Assembly: GCF_016405855.1 (NCBI RefSeq)
Contig: NZ_JAEFCA010000011.1
Location: 61,994 to 125,993 of the forward strand
Origin: Flavobacterium sp. IB48
Lineage (GTDB): Bacteria > Bacteroidota > Bacteroidia > Flavobacteriales > Flavobacteriaceae
Direction of reading: 5' to 3'
Length of the DNA: 64,000 nucleotides
Position 1 is the stretch's first letter. Every line of letters begins with the position of its first letter. Shown piece by piece: positions 17,138 to 26,259 of the stretch. Made by a program: the position numbers and the translations under genes. The notes below the pieces were generated by a model that saw nothing but the letters and a program-made list of their open reading frames with translations, did not search any database and was not told where the DNA came from.

Positions 17138-19000
17138 TTATCCTTCAATTTTAGCAGAAAGCTCAAACCAGCGTTCTTCTTTTGCATCGATCTTGTTTAT
17201 GATATTTTGCAGTTCATTTGCTTTTTTCTCGATATCAGTATCTGCTACTTTTCCGTCAGAGAATAATTGTTCGATTTTAGCTTTTTCAGCCTCAAGATCT
17301 TTAATTTCTCTTTCGATTTTCTGATATTCTTTTTGCTCGTTAAAACTTAAATTTCCTGTTGGATTATTTTGTTTCCAATCTTTCTTTTCTGCTTTGTTTT
17401 CTTCTTTTTGGGCAACATCTGCACTGTCTTCATATGCTCTAAAGTCAGAATAGTTTCCAGGAAAATTTTCGATTTCTCCTTGTCCTCTAAAAACAAATAA
17501 ATGATCGACAATTTTATCCATAAAATAACGGTCGTGAGAAACCACCAATAAGCATCCAGGATAATCTAAAAGGAAACTTTCAAGAACGTTCAAAGTCACA
17601 ATATCCAAATCGTTTGTTGGCTCATCGAGAATCAAGAAGTTCGGATTCTGAATTAGAACTGTACACAAGTATAAACGTTTTAATTCTCCACCGCTTAACT
17701 TTTCAACATAATCATATTGTTTTTTAGCATCAAAAAGGAAACGCTCTAATAATTGCGATGCAGAAATAATCTTTCCTTTTGTCAACGGAATATATTCTCC
17801 GTACTCTTTTATAATGTCAATAACACGCTGTCCCGGTTTTGGATTAATTCCTGACTGTGTATAATAACCAATTTTGATAGTATCTCCTTTTACAACACGT
17901 CCGCTATCTGGCGGAATTGTTCCTGTCAAAAGATTTAAGAAAGTCGATTTTCCAGTTCCGTTTTTACCAATAATTCCGATTCTTTCTCCACGCTGGAAAT
18001 CAAAACTGAAATTATCTAGAATAACACGATCTTTAAATTTCTTAGAAAGTTTGTGAAGCTCAATAATTTTGCTTCCCATTCTTTCCATATTTATTTCAAG
18101 CTCAACTTTATTTTCTTTACGTCGGCTTTGTGCTTTTTCTTTAATAATGTAAAAGTCATCCTGACGTGATTTTGATTTAGTCGTTCTCGCTTTTGGCTGA
18201 CGGCGCATCCATTCTAATTCTTTTACAAAAAGGTTTTTAGCTTTGTCAATACTGGCATTTTCAGAAGTAATTCTTTCTTCTTTTTTCTGTAAGTAATACG
18301 AATAGTTTCCTTTATATTGGTATAATTTTCCGTTGTCTAATTCTATAATTTCATTACAAACGCGTTCCAAAAAGAAACGGTCGTGCGTTACCATAAACAA
18401 TGTAATGTTTTCTTTTGCAAAATAACTTTCAAGCCATTCGATCATTTCAAGATCTAAGTGGTTGGTTGGCTCATCTAGAATCAATAAATCTGGACGGTTG
18501 ATTAGGATTATAGCCAAAGAAAGACGTTTTTTCTGTCCACCAGAAAGATTTTTAACTTTAAGCTTAAAATCTTCTAGTTTTAACTTAAATAAAATCTGTT
18601 TGTATTGCGTTTCAAAATCCCACGCATTATGCTGATCCATAGCATCAAAAGCTTTTTGGTAAGCTTCTTCGTCAGAAGGATTTTCTAAAGCCTTTTCGTA
18701 AGCTTCAATAACTTTAAGCGTTTCATTGTCTGAAGCGAAAATGCTTTCTTCAATCGTAAGTTCATCTTGAAGGTTGTTGTCTTGAGATAGAAATGCCATT
18801 CTAATTCCTTTTCTTAAAACAACTTGTCCAGTGTCTGGTTCTTCCAAACCATTAATAATGCTCATAATGGTTGTTTTTCCTGAACCATTTTTTGCAATAA
18901 AAGCGATTTTTTGATCTTTATTGATTCCAAAAGAAATGTTGTCAAAAAGGACTCTTTCGCCAAATGACTTCGATATATTTTCTACAGATAAGTAATTCAC
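17138..19000 (-). CDS. ABC-F family ATPase (Uup-like)
   Basis: Soluble twin-ATPase of the ABC-F group, which act on ribosomes or DNA instead of transport. Domain 1 has Walker A AKNGSGKTT (36-44), LSGGQKKRL (152-160) and DEPTNHLD; the linker (about 235-305) contains ELEWMRRQPKARTTKSK; domain 2 has GKNGTGKST (345-353), a second LSGGE and DEPTNDLD. The C-terminal part (about 545-620) is a predicted coiled coil as in Uup, which fits translation or genome-stability roles. Length 620 matches Uup. A TACTTTTG -7 box is read at 19059-19066 on the minus strand. Confidence 0.92.
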   Translation of the reverse strand: MNYLSVENISKSFGERVLFDNISFGINKDQKIAFIAKNGSGKTTIMSIINGLEEPDTGQVVLRKGIRMAFLSQDNNLQDELTIEESIFASDNETLKVIEAYEKALENPSDEEAYQKAFDAMDQHNAWDFETQYKQILFKLKLEDFKLKVKNLSGGQKKRLSLAIILINRPDLLILDEPTNHLDLEMIEWLESYFAKENITLFMVTHDRFFLERVCNEIIELDNGKLYQYKGNYSYYLQKKEERITSENASIDKAKNLFVKELEWMRRQPKARTTKSKSRQDDFYIIKEKAQSRRKENKVELEINMERMGSKIIELHKLSKKFKDRVILDNFSFDFQRGERIGIIGKNGTGKSTFLNLLTGTIPPDSGRVVKGDTIKIGYYTQSGINPKPGQRVIDIIKEYGEYIPLTKGKIISASQLLERFLFDAKKQYDYVEKLSGGELKRLYLCTVLIQNPNFLILDEPTNDLDIVTLNVLESFLLDYPGCLLVVSHDRYFMDKIVDHLFVFRGQGEIENFPGNYSDFRAYEDSADVAQKEENKAEKKDWKQNNPTGNLSFNEQKEYQKIEREIKDLEAEKAKIEQLFSDGKVADTDIEKKANELQNIINKIDAKEERWFELSAKIEG

Positions 19001-19058
19001 TTTGTAATTATAAGTTATAAATTATGAGTTATGATGTATTCTAAAACATAACTTTCTG

Positions 19059-19066
19059 CAAAAGTA
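19059..19066 (-). promoter_or_regulatory. -7 promoter element for the ABC-F gene
   Basis: On the minus strand TACTTTTG, a match to TAnnTTTG, ~59 bp before the ABC-F ATG. Confidence 0.45.
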
Positions 19067-19089
19067 AACTATTATCTTACAATAGCGAA

Positions 19090-20055
19090 TTATTTATCGA
19101 GATACAAACCAAGAACAGAACTCAGATCAAAATAATGAATTTGTTGCGGATTGTTTAAAATAGGTTTTCGAACGAGAGATTCGTTGGTAATAAAATAATG
19201 AAGTCCGTCTTTTGTTGCAATTCCTTCTACTTGATGAAAAGGAAGTCTTAAATCGATTCTTCGTTTATTTCCAGACAAGAAATCCTGATTTTTAAAATCG
19301 TAAAGCAGATAAAAAAAAGGTTTTCCAACTTTAGTGTAGCCACACAAAATAATTAGTTTTTTGTTCTCCAAATAGGTGGCGCCAGTGACCAAACCTTTTG
19401 TGTCTAATGTCGATTTTAATTTTGCAATTTGAGATCCAGATTCTTTTGAAAGTGCATAAATAGTAGTTTTAGACGTTTTCCATTGTTTGGTAAACAAGTA
19501 AATGCTGTCTTTGGAAATAATAAAAGCTTCACAATCAAAATCGGTTTTGTTTGGTTTTGAAGGAGAAAAATCAGTTTGATCAGAATAAGTAAATGAAATG
19601 GTTTCTATTTTTGGATTTTCTTCTAGAAAAGACTTTTTCTCGATTTTGAGAATTCTTAAATCGGTTCTATTTCCAGCATAATTGTTTCCAAAATCGCCGA
19701 TATAAATATAAGTATCGTCTTGAGAGATTTCTTCCCAATCATGATTGATAACTACCGGAAGAACAACTTTCTTTTTAATTCTTCCTAAAGAATCTAAACC
19801 ATAAATTGTAGTGTCATGATCGTCGTTGTGTGTCCAAAGTAAATTTTCAAAAGCAATTAATCCCGAAGTTTCTTTTATAGAATCACTTAATCGAAAAGAA
19901 TATTCTGGCGTGAGTTTCAAATTTTTGTAGGTGCAACTTCCATTATTTTGTTTAGATGACAAACTGTAATTCTCTGCCTGTGGATCTGTGCAACCAGAAA
20001 TTTGGGCGTAAACCGAAGTGGTGATTGTTAAAAAGAAAAAAACAATTTTTAGCAT
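19090..20055 (-). CDS. Secreted protein of unknown function, probable beta-propeller
   Basis: I do not recognise a named family. Residues 1-18 form a Sec signal peptide ending ...VYAQ. It is followed by GCTDPQAENY (21-30), a short Cys-bearing motif found in many secreted Bacteroidota proteins, with a second Cys in NNGSCTY. The remaining ~270 residues are rich in beta-strand patterns with repeated aromatic/Asp motifs such as LLWTHNDDHDTTIYGLD and YIYIGDFGNN, suggesting a propeller similar to those of esterase-like or phytase-like proteins. No T9SS C-terminal domain. Divergent from the polysaccharide gene at 20194. Confidence 0.7.
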   Translation of the reverse strand: MLKIVFFFLTITTSVYAQISGCTDPQAENYSLSSKQNNGSCTYKNLKLTPEYSFRLSDSIKETSGLIAFENLLWTHNDDHDTTIYGLDSLGRIKKKVVLPVVINHDWEEISQDDTYIYIGDFGNNYAGNRTDLRILKIEKKSFLEENPKIETISFTYSDQTDFSPSKPNKTDFDCEAFIISKDSIYLFTKQWKTSKTTIYALSKESGSQIAKLKSTLDTKGLVTGATYLENKKLIILCGYTKVGKPFFYLLYDFKNQDFLSGNKRRIDLRLPFHQVEGIATKDGLHYFITNESLVRKPILNNPQQIHYFDLSSVLGLYLDK

Positions 20056-20193
20056 GAGTGCAATGTTAAGTCTGCATAAGATAAAAGTAAAGTTTTAAAT
20101 AATAGAATGAAATAAGTATAAAAAAAATATAATTTAAGTGTTATTTTGCATAAAAGTCTTTTTTATTCTTTTGGATAAAATCAAGCCCCCGAC

Positions 20194-21612
20194 ATGAAAA
20201 TTCTACAAAAATTATCGCACTATCGAATTTCACGTTATTATAAACTTTTGTTTGTAGTAGTCGATATTGTTTTGTTGAATCTCGCAACTATACTTTCCGC
20301 ATTGGCAAGATTTGGAAATTTGGATAAATTATTGTCTAAAGACGAAAAAACCATTTCGCTCGTAGCCATTTTAATTTGGGTGGCATTATTGCTCCAAAAA
20401 GATTCCAATCGAAGTGTTAGGGTAGAACCAATAGAATCGATATTGTGGAGAACTATCAAAAAGATTTCAATTCACGCCGCTTTGGTTTCAATATTCGTTG
20501 TTTACCTAAAATATAATGATATTTCAAGACTTCGTTTGTTTTATTTCTACCTGATATTTTTTGGATTGCTGATGTTTTCCCGATATTTTTCAATGAAACT
20601 TTTAAAATATGTTCGAGCGCAAGGATATAATTTTAAAACCTTTATTGTTGTTGGCGTAAACGAGTCTGGAGAAAAAATTCGAAAAGTACTAGCGAAAGAT
20701 TTGACTTACGGATATCGTTTTTTAGGATTTTTTGATGAAAAAAAGGATCAGAAAATTGTTGATCCCAATTTGATTATCGGAGATTTTGAAGCTATTAAAG
20801 CATTTTTGAACGAGAATGAAGTAGATGAAATGTATGTGGCATTGCATATTGACAACATCGAAATCATTAACGAACTAACCAAAATTTGTGAACAGAACAT
20901 GGTTCGTATTAAATTTATTCCAGATTTTCAGCTGTATACAAAAGCAAGTAAAGTAGAGGTTGCGTTTTATGAAAACACACCTGTTTTAATGTTTCGTCCA
21001 GAACCTCTGGAATTTGCTTCAAACAGACTTCTCAAAAAGATTTTTGATATTTGTTTTTCAGGTTTGGTAATCTTGCTGGTTTTTCCGTGGCTGTTTCCAA
21101 TTATTATGATTATTATAAAACTAGAATCGCCTGGTCCTGTGTTTTTTAAACAAGAAAGATCGGGTAGAGATAATCGATCTTTTACATGTCTGAAATTTAG
21201 AAGCATGTATATAAATGGTCTTGCTCATAATAAACAGGCACAAAAAGGAGATAGCCGTATAACTAGATTTGGTGGCTTTATTCGTAAAACTAGTATCGAC
21301 GAATTGCCTCAGTTTTTTAATGTCTTTTTTGGAGACATGTCGGTTGTTGGGCCAAGACCGCATATGGTTAATCTTGCCAAAGAATATAGCGATTTAATCA
21401 ATAATTATTTGGTACGCCAATACGCAAAACCTGGAATTACGGGTTGGGCGCAAGTAAATGGTTTTAGAGGCGAAACAAAAGTTCTAAGCGATATGGAAAA
21501 TAGAGTAGAATACGATATTTGGTACATCGAAAACTGGAGCTTTTTGCTTGATATAAAGATTATCGTAAAAACTGTTATCAATATTTTTAAAGGTGAGGAA
21601 AACGCTTACTAA
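20194..21612 (+). CDS. Polyprenyl-phosphate sugar-1-phosphate transferase (initiating EPS/O-antigen enzyme)
   Basis: Inner-membrane enzyme that loads the first sugar phosphate onto undecaprenyl phosphate to start a polysaccharide repeat unit (WcaJ/WbaP type). The first half has four to five membrane segments (about 15-125) and a cytoplasmic CoA-binding-like fold (about 145-265). The catalytic bacterial sugar transferase domain occupies about 280-472: LLKKIFDICFSGLVIL, LESPGPVFFKQERSGRD, FTCLKFRSM, DELPQFFNVFFGDMSVVGPRP and KPGITGWAQVNG. The sugar is not predictable. The gene ends 6 bp from the convergent CpsB-like phosphoesterase gene, a common partner in capsule regulation. Confidence 0.93.
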   Translation: MKILQKLSHYRISRYYKLLFVVVDIVLLNLATILSALARFGNLDKLLSKDEKTISLVAILIWVALLLQKDSNRSVRVEPIESILWRTIKKISIHAALVSIFVVYLKYNDISRLRLFYFYLIFFGLLMFSRYFSMKLLKYVRAQGYNFKTFIVVGVNESGEKIRKVLAKDLTYGYRFLGFFDEKKDQKIVDPNLIIGDFEAIKAFLNENEVDEMYVALHIDNIEIINELTKICEQNMVRIKFIPDFQLYTKASKVEVAFYENTPVLMFRPEPLEFASNRLLKKIFDICFSGLVILLVFPWLFPIIMIIIKLESPGPVFFKQERSGRDNRSFTCLKFRSMYINGLAHNKQAQKGDSRITRFGGFIRKTSIDELPQFFNVFFGDMSVVGPRPHMVNLAKEYSDLINNYLVRQYAKPGITGWAQVNGFRGETKVLSDMENRVEYDIWYIENWSFLLDIKIIVKTVINIFKGEENAY

Positions 21613-21618
21613 GCTTTT

Positions 21619-22356
21619 TTAGAATTTAAAAAATTGATTGTTAGCAATAATCTCTTTTAAAGAATCAACATTTTTAATTTTTACTTTTTCGTCAAAAGCT
21701 TCGATGTGTTTTTTATGATGAACATCGGTTCCGCAAAAAGTGTACATTCCTTTCGCTAAAAGTTCATCAGCAATTTTCCCGATTTTAGAACCATAATAAT
21801 CTACAGTAGAAAGTAAATTTAGTTGAAAAACACACCCCGCATTTTTTAATTTTTCGTATTCAGAAAACGCGTTGTGATAAAAAACATAACGTTCAGGATG
21901 TGCCAAAACAGGAATATAACCTGCTAATTGAATCTCAAAAATAGTTTTATAAATATTTAAAGGAGCATTTTGATAAGACATTTCAACTAGAATATAATTG
22001 TCTTTTAAAGTCAGAAGTTTTTCTTCTTTGAAATGATTTTCGAACCAGCTGTCTATAAAATATTCTGCCGCAGCCTGAAGTGGCATTTTAATTTTATTTT
22101 CTTCTAAAGCTGTTTGGGTTTCCTGAAGTTTGGACGCAATAATTTCTGGAGAATTCTCCCATACATAATGTTTAATATGAGGCGATGTAATAATTTGAGA
22201 AACTCCAAGTTTTTGCAAAGACAAAACCAATTCTGTTGATTTTGTAATGTTTCTTGCTCCATCATCAATCCCTGGCAAAACATGAGAATGAATATCTACA
22301 AAATTTCCGCCAAGCAGGTCTTTTAAAATGGGTTTTGATTTGAGGAATGATAACAT
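21619..22356 (-). CDS. PHP-type tyrosine-protein phosphatase (CpsB/YwqE-like)
   Basis: Metal-dependent phosphoesterase of the PHP fold, which in other bacteria dephosphorylates the tyrosine kinase controlling capsule or EPS export. DIHSHVLPGIDDGARN (21-36) supplies the first metal ligands His23 and His25 and the typical DDG; ITSPHIKHYVW, LVEMSYQ, PVLAHPERY and GTDVHH follow in the expected order. Convergent and nearly abutting with the initiating glycosyltransferase gene. No tyrosine kinase gene is seen here. Confidence 0.9.
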   Translation of the reverse strand: MLSFLKSKPILKDLLGGNFVDIHSHVLPGIDDGARNITKSTELVLSLQKLGVSQIITSPHIKHYVWENSPEIIASKLQETQTALEENKIKMPLQAAAEYFIDSWFENHFKEEKLLTLKDNYILVEMSYQNAPLNIYKTIFEIQLAGYIPVLAHPERYVFYHNAFSEYEKLKNAGCVFQLNLLSTVDYYGSKIGKIADELLAKGMYTFCGTDVHHKKHIEAFDEKVKIKNVDSLKEIIANNQFFKF

Positions 22357-22390
22357 GTGACAAAAATGTAAAAATCAGTTTTATAAGGCG

Positions 22391-22398
22391 CAAAATTA
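22391..22398 (-). promoter_or_regulatory. -7 promoter element for the CpsB-like gene
   Basis: On the minus strand TAATTTTG, a match to TAnnTTTG, ~35 bp before the ATG at 22356. The divergent gene's promoter is close by. Confidence 0.5.
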
Positions 22399-22406
22399 AT
22401 CTAGAA

Positions 22407-22442
22407 TTTGTAACCAGACATTTTAGAATTATGTTATATTTG
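22407..22442 (+). promoter_or_regulatory. Promoter for the 22468 membrane protein gene
   Basis: TTTG (22407-22410) and TATATTTG (22435-22442) resemble the -33/-7 pair, with spacing 24, slightly long. The ATG is 25 bp further on. Confidence 0.5.
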
Positions 22443-22467
22443 ATTTTTAGTAAAAAAGTAAAAAATT

Positions 22468-23658
22468 ATGAAAATAAAAGAGAATCTGTTTAATCAGCGT
22501 ATTGTTTCTATAGATGCTTTGCGTGGAATTACCATTTTTATAATGATTTTTGTAAATGAGTTGGCAAGTATACAAAAAGTGCCACAATGGATGAGGCATA
22601 TGCCTGCAGATGCAGATGCCATGACTTTTGTTGATGTAGTTTTTCCTGCTTTTTTATTTATTGTCGGAATGTCTATTCCATTTGCTTTTAATGCTAGACT
22701 GATCAAAGGAGATAGTCCTAAAACAATTTGGACTCATACATTAAAAAGAGCTATTGCACTTATCATAATTGGCGTTTTTATGGTCAATTCCGAATATGGT
22801 TACGATGCTTCTAAAATGATAATTACGCCAGTGCTTTGGGCACTTTTAGCATATGCAATGCCAATTCCGATTTGGAATAAATATCCAAAAGATTTTCCTG
22901 TTTGGTTAAAAAATGTGCTTCAATATGGAGGGATTTTAGTCCTTATAACATTGTACTTTTTATATGTTCGAGATACAGGAGAAAGAGGAATGACACCAAA
23001 ATGGTGGGGAATACTTGGTTTAATTGGTTGGGCATATCTTTTTACGGTTATTTACTATTGGTTAGTTTCAGGAAACTTATGGGCAATGATTGCATTTTTA
23101 GTTTTTTCTGTTGCGATGAATTCTCTTAATTTAATCGAAAATTCATTTGTGCACAGTACTCCTTGGCTAAGTTTTATAGCAGGACATCTTACACATGCTT
23201 CTCTAGTTTCGGCAGGAGTAATTATTTCATTGTTGTTTTTTGATAGAAAAGTCAGTCCCAAAATCAACTGGCCAGTAATTGGTTTTGCGGTTTTATTTGC
23301 AGTGACAGCGATTTTGCTTCGCCCATATTTCGGAATTTCAAAAATCAAAGGAACACCTTCATGGACTATGTTTTCGGCAGCAATTTGTACGGTTTTATTT
23401 TATTTTCTGTATTGGCTAATGGAAGTTAAAAAGCAAACCAAATGGAGCGAATTTTTTATGCCTGCAGCAGCAAATCCGTTATTGATTTATATTTTGCCAG
23501 GTGTAATTTATTATTTCTGTAAGCTTATAAACGTTCATATTATTCCAGGATATTTCAGAGTAGGAGTTCCAGGAATCTTGTGGTCTTTATTATTTTCTGT
23601 CATTATGCTTTTTGTAATAAAAATCTTGAATAGATATAAAATCCAGCTTCATTTGTAG
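22468..23658 (+). CDS. NagX/HGSNAT-like multi-pass acyltransferase-family membrane protein, paralogue 1
   Basis: Ten or more membrane segments and the family N-terminus RIVSIDALRGITIFIMIFVNE with TFVDVVFPAFLFIVGMSIPF, characteristic of the DUF5009/NagX group related to heparan-alpha-glucosaminide N-acetyltransferase. Members are thought to transfer acetyl groups across the inner membrane to amino sugars. 396 residues. The paralogue at 34931 has the same start pattern but differs strongly elsewhere, so this is not a recent duplication. Substrate not known; neighbouring glycan genes suggest cell-surface or recycled sugars. Confidence 0.82.
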   Translation: MKIKENLFNQRIVSIDALRGITIFIMIFVNELASIQKVPQWMRHMPADADAMTFVDVVFPAFLFIVGMSIPFAFNARLIKGDSPKTIWTHTLKRAIALIIIGVFMVNSEYGYDASKMIITPVLWALLAYAMPIPIWNKYPKDFPVWLKNVLQYGGILVLITLYFLYVRDTGERGMTPKWWGILGLIGWAYLFTVIYYWLVSGNLWAMIAFLVFSVAMNSLNLIENSFVHSTPWLSFIAGHLTHASLVSAGVIISLLFFDRKVSPKINWPVIGFAVLFAVTAILLRPYFGISKIKGTPSWTMFSAAICTVLFYFLYWLMEVKKQTKWSEFFMPAAANPLLIYILPGVIYYFCKLINVHIIPGYFRVGVPGILWSLLFSVIMLFVIKILNRYKIQLHL

Positions 23659-23798
23659 TTTTAGTCGCAGTTACAGTTTACAATCTGAAAACTGTAACTG
23701 CGATTAAAAATTACCACTTATAAACTTTCGAGCATAAACTTGTCTATATTCTTAATAAAATTTTAAATTTGTAAGAAACGGGTTTTAAGATATTGTGT

Positions 23799-24980
23799 GT
23801 GAATAGTTTAAAAATAAAATACATCTTAGTTTTATTTTTTATAGGATCGTTTTGTCAGGCTCAGAACGATAGTACAGCCGTGGAAACTCGGGATATCTTA
23901 GACGTCATTCATAAAATTTTTGATAAACAGGATACTATTCGTCCAGATAGAAAACGAAAACTGGCTTTTTCTTTATTGCCCGTTCCGGTTGGTGTTAATT
24001 CTAGTAATGGTTTGGTTGTTTCTTTTCTAACTACTTTTTACTTGGGAGATGCAGAAAAAACTAAAATGTCCCAAATTACCTTTTCGCCTTATTTTAGTTT
24101 CAGCAATCAGTTTGTATTTCCCATCCAATCTTATATTTATACAAGTGATAATAAATGGAATCTTATTGGAGATTATCGGTATATGATTTATCCGCAGGAT
24201 ACTTATGGTTTGGGTGTAGATAATTCAGATAAAGAAATGTCAACGCTCGATTATCAGCAATGGCGTTTTTATCAGTTTATTACAAGGCAGATTGTCGGGA
24301 ATTATCGTTTGGGAGTTGGTTTTCTTTTTGATAATTATAAAAATATATCTGAAGAATCTTATATAGACGGAGAAACAGATTATTATAAATACATGAATGG
24401 TGATTATTCTGATGAGACTTCTTTCGGATTTGCAATTCAAGGGTTATACGATTCACGAGAAAATATTATAAATCCCGAACAAGGTCTGTATGTCGAAGCC
24501 GATTTGCGACTCAATACCAGCGGAGTAGAAGGAGACAAATGGCAATCTCTATATTTTGATGCCAGAAAATACCACTCTTTTAGCAAAAACAAACATAGAG
24601 TTTGGGCATCAAGAGCATTTTTTTGGTCGACTTTTGGAGGAAAACCGCATTATTTGGATTTGCCAAGTATTGGTTGGGATCGAGAAGGAAAAACGGGGCG
24701 CGGATTTACTAAAAATAGATATAGAAGCAATGCTTTGGTTTATTTTGAAACCGAATATAGAACCGATATAAGCCGTAACGGATTTTTTGGTGCTGTATTT
24801 TTTACCAATGTTTCTTCGGTTTCTAAACTTGATACTTATGAATTCAAAAAATGGAATCCTGCAGTTGGAACCGGAATTCGCATAAAATGGAATAAACGCA
24901 ATGGCAGTAATCTCGCTTTAGATTACGGAATTAGTAAAAACGACTGGTCGCTACGCTTGGGGTTATCAGAAAATTTCTAA
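23799..24980 (+). CDS. Outer-membrane beta-barrel protein (BamA/TamA surface-antigen family)
   Basis: Single barrel domain of the D15/surface-antigen type, without POTRA repeats. A signal peptide (KIKYILVLFFIGSFCQAQ) ends around residue 22; strands with alternating aromatic residues follow (for example FSPYFSFSNQFVFP, GDYRYMIYP, GLYDSREN, ARKYHSFSKNKHRVWASRAFF), and the last residue is Phe, as expected for BAM targeting. There is no ATG near the N-terminus: the start must be GTG at 23799 or TTG at 23793. Role unknown; could be a porin or a lipid/protein export barrel. Confidence 0.8.
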   Translation: MNSLKIKYILVLFFIGSFCQAQNDSTAVETRDILDVIHKIFDKQDTIRPDRKRKLAFSLLPVPVGVNSSNGLVVSFLTTFYLGDAEKTKMSQITFSPYFSFSNQFVFPIQSYIYTSDNKWNLIGDYRYMIYPQDTYGLGVDNSDKEMSTLDYQQWRFYQFITRQIVGNYRLGVGFLFDNYKNISEESYIDGETDYYKYMNGDYSDETSFGFAIQGLYDSRENIINPEQGLYVEADLRLNTSGVEGDKWQSLYFDARKYHSFSKNKHRVWASRAFFWSTFGGKPHYLDLPSIGWDREGKTGRGFTKNRYRSNALVYFETEYRTDISRNGFFGAVFFTNVSSVSKLDTYEFKKWNPAVGTGIRIKWNKRNGSNLALDYGISKNDWSLRLGLSENF

Positions 24981-25011
24981 CTTCGGCCAAAATCTACAGA
25001 CTTAATTATTC

Positions 25012-26175
25012 ATGCAATTATCGATTGTTATTTTAAACTACAATGTGCGTTACTTTCTCGAACAATGCCTTTTAAGCGTTCAGGAAGCAATTGCAACAAT
25101 CGACGCAGAAATTATTGTTGTTGATAATAATTCATCAGACGAAAGCGTTTTGATGATGAAAGAAAAATTTCCTAGCATAAAACTGATAGAAAACAAAGAT
25201 AATTTTGGTTTTCCAAAAGGCAATAATATTGGTGTTCGTCAAGCGAAAGGAAAGTATGTTTGTATTTTGAATCCTGATACTGTCGTTGCAGAAGACACTT
25301 TTACAAAGATTTTGGCTTTCGCCGAAAGGCAAACTAATCTCGGAATTATTGGCTGTAAATTAATTGACGGAACAGGGCAATTTCTTCCAGAAAGTAAACG
25401 CGGAATACCAACTCCTTGGGTAGCGTTCACAAAAGTTTTCGGATTGTATAAAATCTTTCCTAAAACCAAACTTTTTAATCAGTATTATGCACAGCATTTA
25501 AATGAAAATGAAACTGGAAAAGTAGCTATTCTCGTTGGAGCTTTTATGTTTCTAGAAAAAGAAGTTTACGAAGAGTTAAATGGTTTTGACGAAAATTGTT
25601 TTATGTATGCCGATGATATTGATTTGTCTTATCGAGCTTTACAAATCGGGAAAATAAATTTTTACTTTCACGAAACGACAGTTTTGCATTATAAAGGAGA
25701 AAGCACTGTAAAAGACGAAAAATATATGATGCGTTTTCAAGAAGCTATGAATTTCTTTTATCAGAAGCATTTTAAGAAATCGCAGTTTTTTAGTGCCTTT
25801 ATTCAAATTGGCTCTTTTTTGTTTTCTGTTGCAAAAAAGTTTCAAGGAAAACCAAAAGAAAATCCATTGCCAGAAAGTTATTTTTTATGCTCCGAAAATG
25901 AGAATTTCGCTAAAAAACTAGCTCCGATTTTGGAAAATAAAGTTGCTTTTTTAGATTTCAAAGAAGAAAAAATGGTAAATTCGTGCCTAATTTTAAAGGG
26001 TAAAAAGACAGAGATCATTTTGGATAATCACTATATTTCATTCAAAAAATGTATCGAAATCATAGAAACTCTTAAAGATAAGCAGGTTACTTTTAAAATT
26101 TTTCCCAAAAATACAGGTTTTATTATTGGAAGTAATTCAAGGAATGACAGAGGGCAAATCATGAAAATTGAGTAA
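25012..26175 (+). CDS. Family 2 glycosyltransferase
   Basis: GT-A fold enzyme adding a sugar from an NDP donor to a polysaccharide or lipid carrier on the cytoplasmic side. LSIVILNYNV at 3-12, IIVVDNNSSDES around 42-53, NFGFPKGNNIG and the DxD-like NPDTVV are in GT2 order, followed by YADDIDLSYRA with the probable catalytic acid. The layout resembles rhamnosyltransferases (WbbL/RfbN). The C-terminal ~120 residues are less conserved. It follows the barrel gene by 31 bp and could share its transcript. Confidence 0.9.
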   Translation: MQLSIVILNYNVRYFLEQCLLSVQEAIATIDAEIIVVDNNSSDESVLMMKEKFPSIKLIENKDNFGFPKGNNIGVRQAKGKYVCILNPDTVVAEDTFTKILAFAERQTNLGIIGCKLIDGTGQFLPESKRGIPTPWVAFTKVFGLYKIFPKTKLFNQYYAQHLNENETGKVAILVGAFMFLEKEVYEELNGFDENCFMYADDIDLSYRALQIGKINFYFHETTVLHYKGESTVKDEKYMMRFQEAMNFFYQKHFKKSQFFSAFIQIGSFLFSVAKKFQGKPKENPLPESYFLCSENENFAKKLAPILENKVAFLDFKEEKMVNSCLILKGKKTEIILDNHYISFKKCIEIIETLKDKQVTFKIFPKNTGFIIGSNSRNDRGQIMKIE

Positions 26176-26259
26176 AAAATTATATTAAATGAAATTTATG
26201 TTTAAAATTTTCGTTAATTTCGCAATCTGAAAATCAAAAACATCTTTTAGATTAACAAT

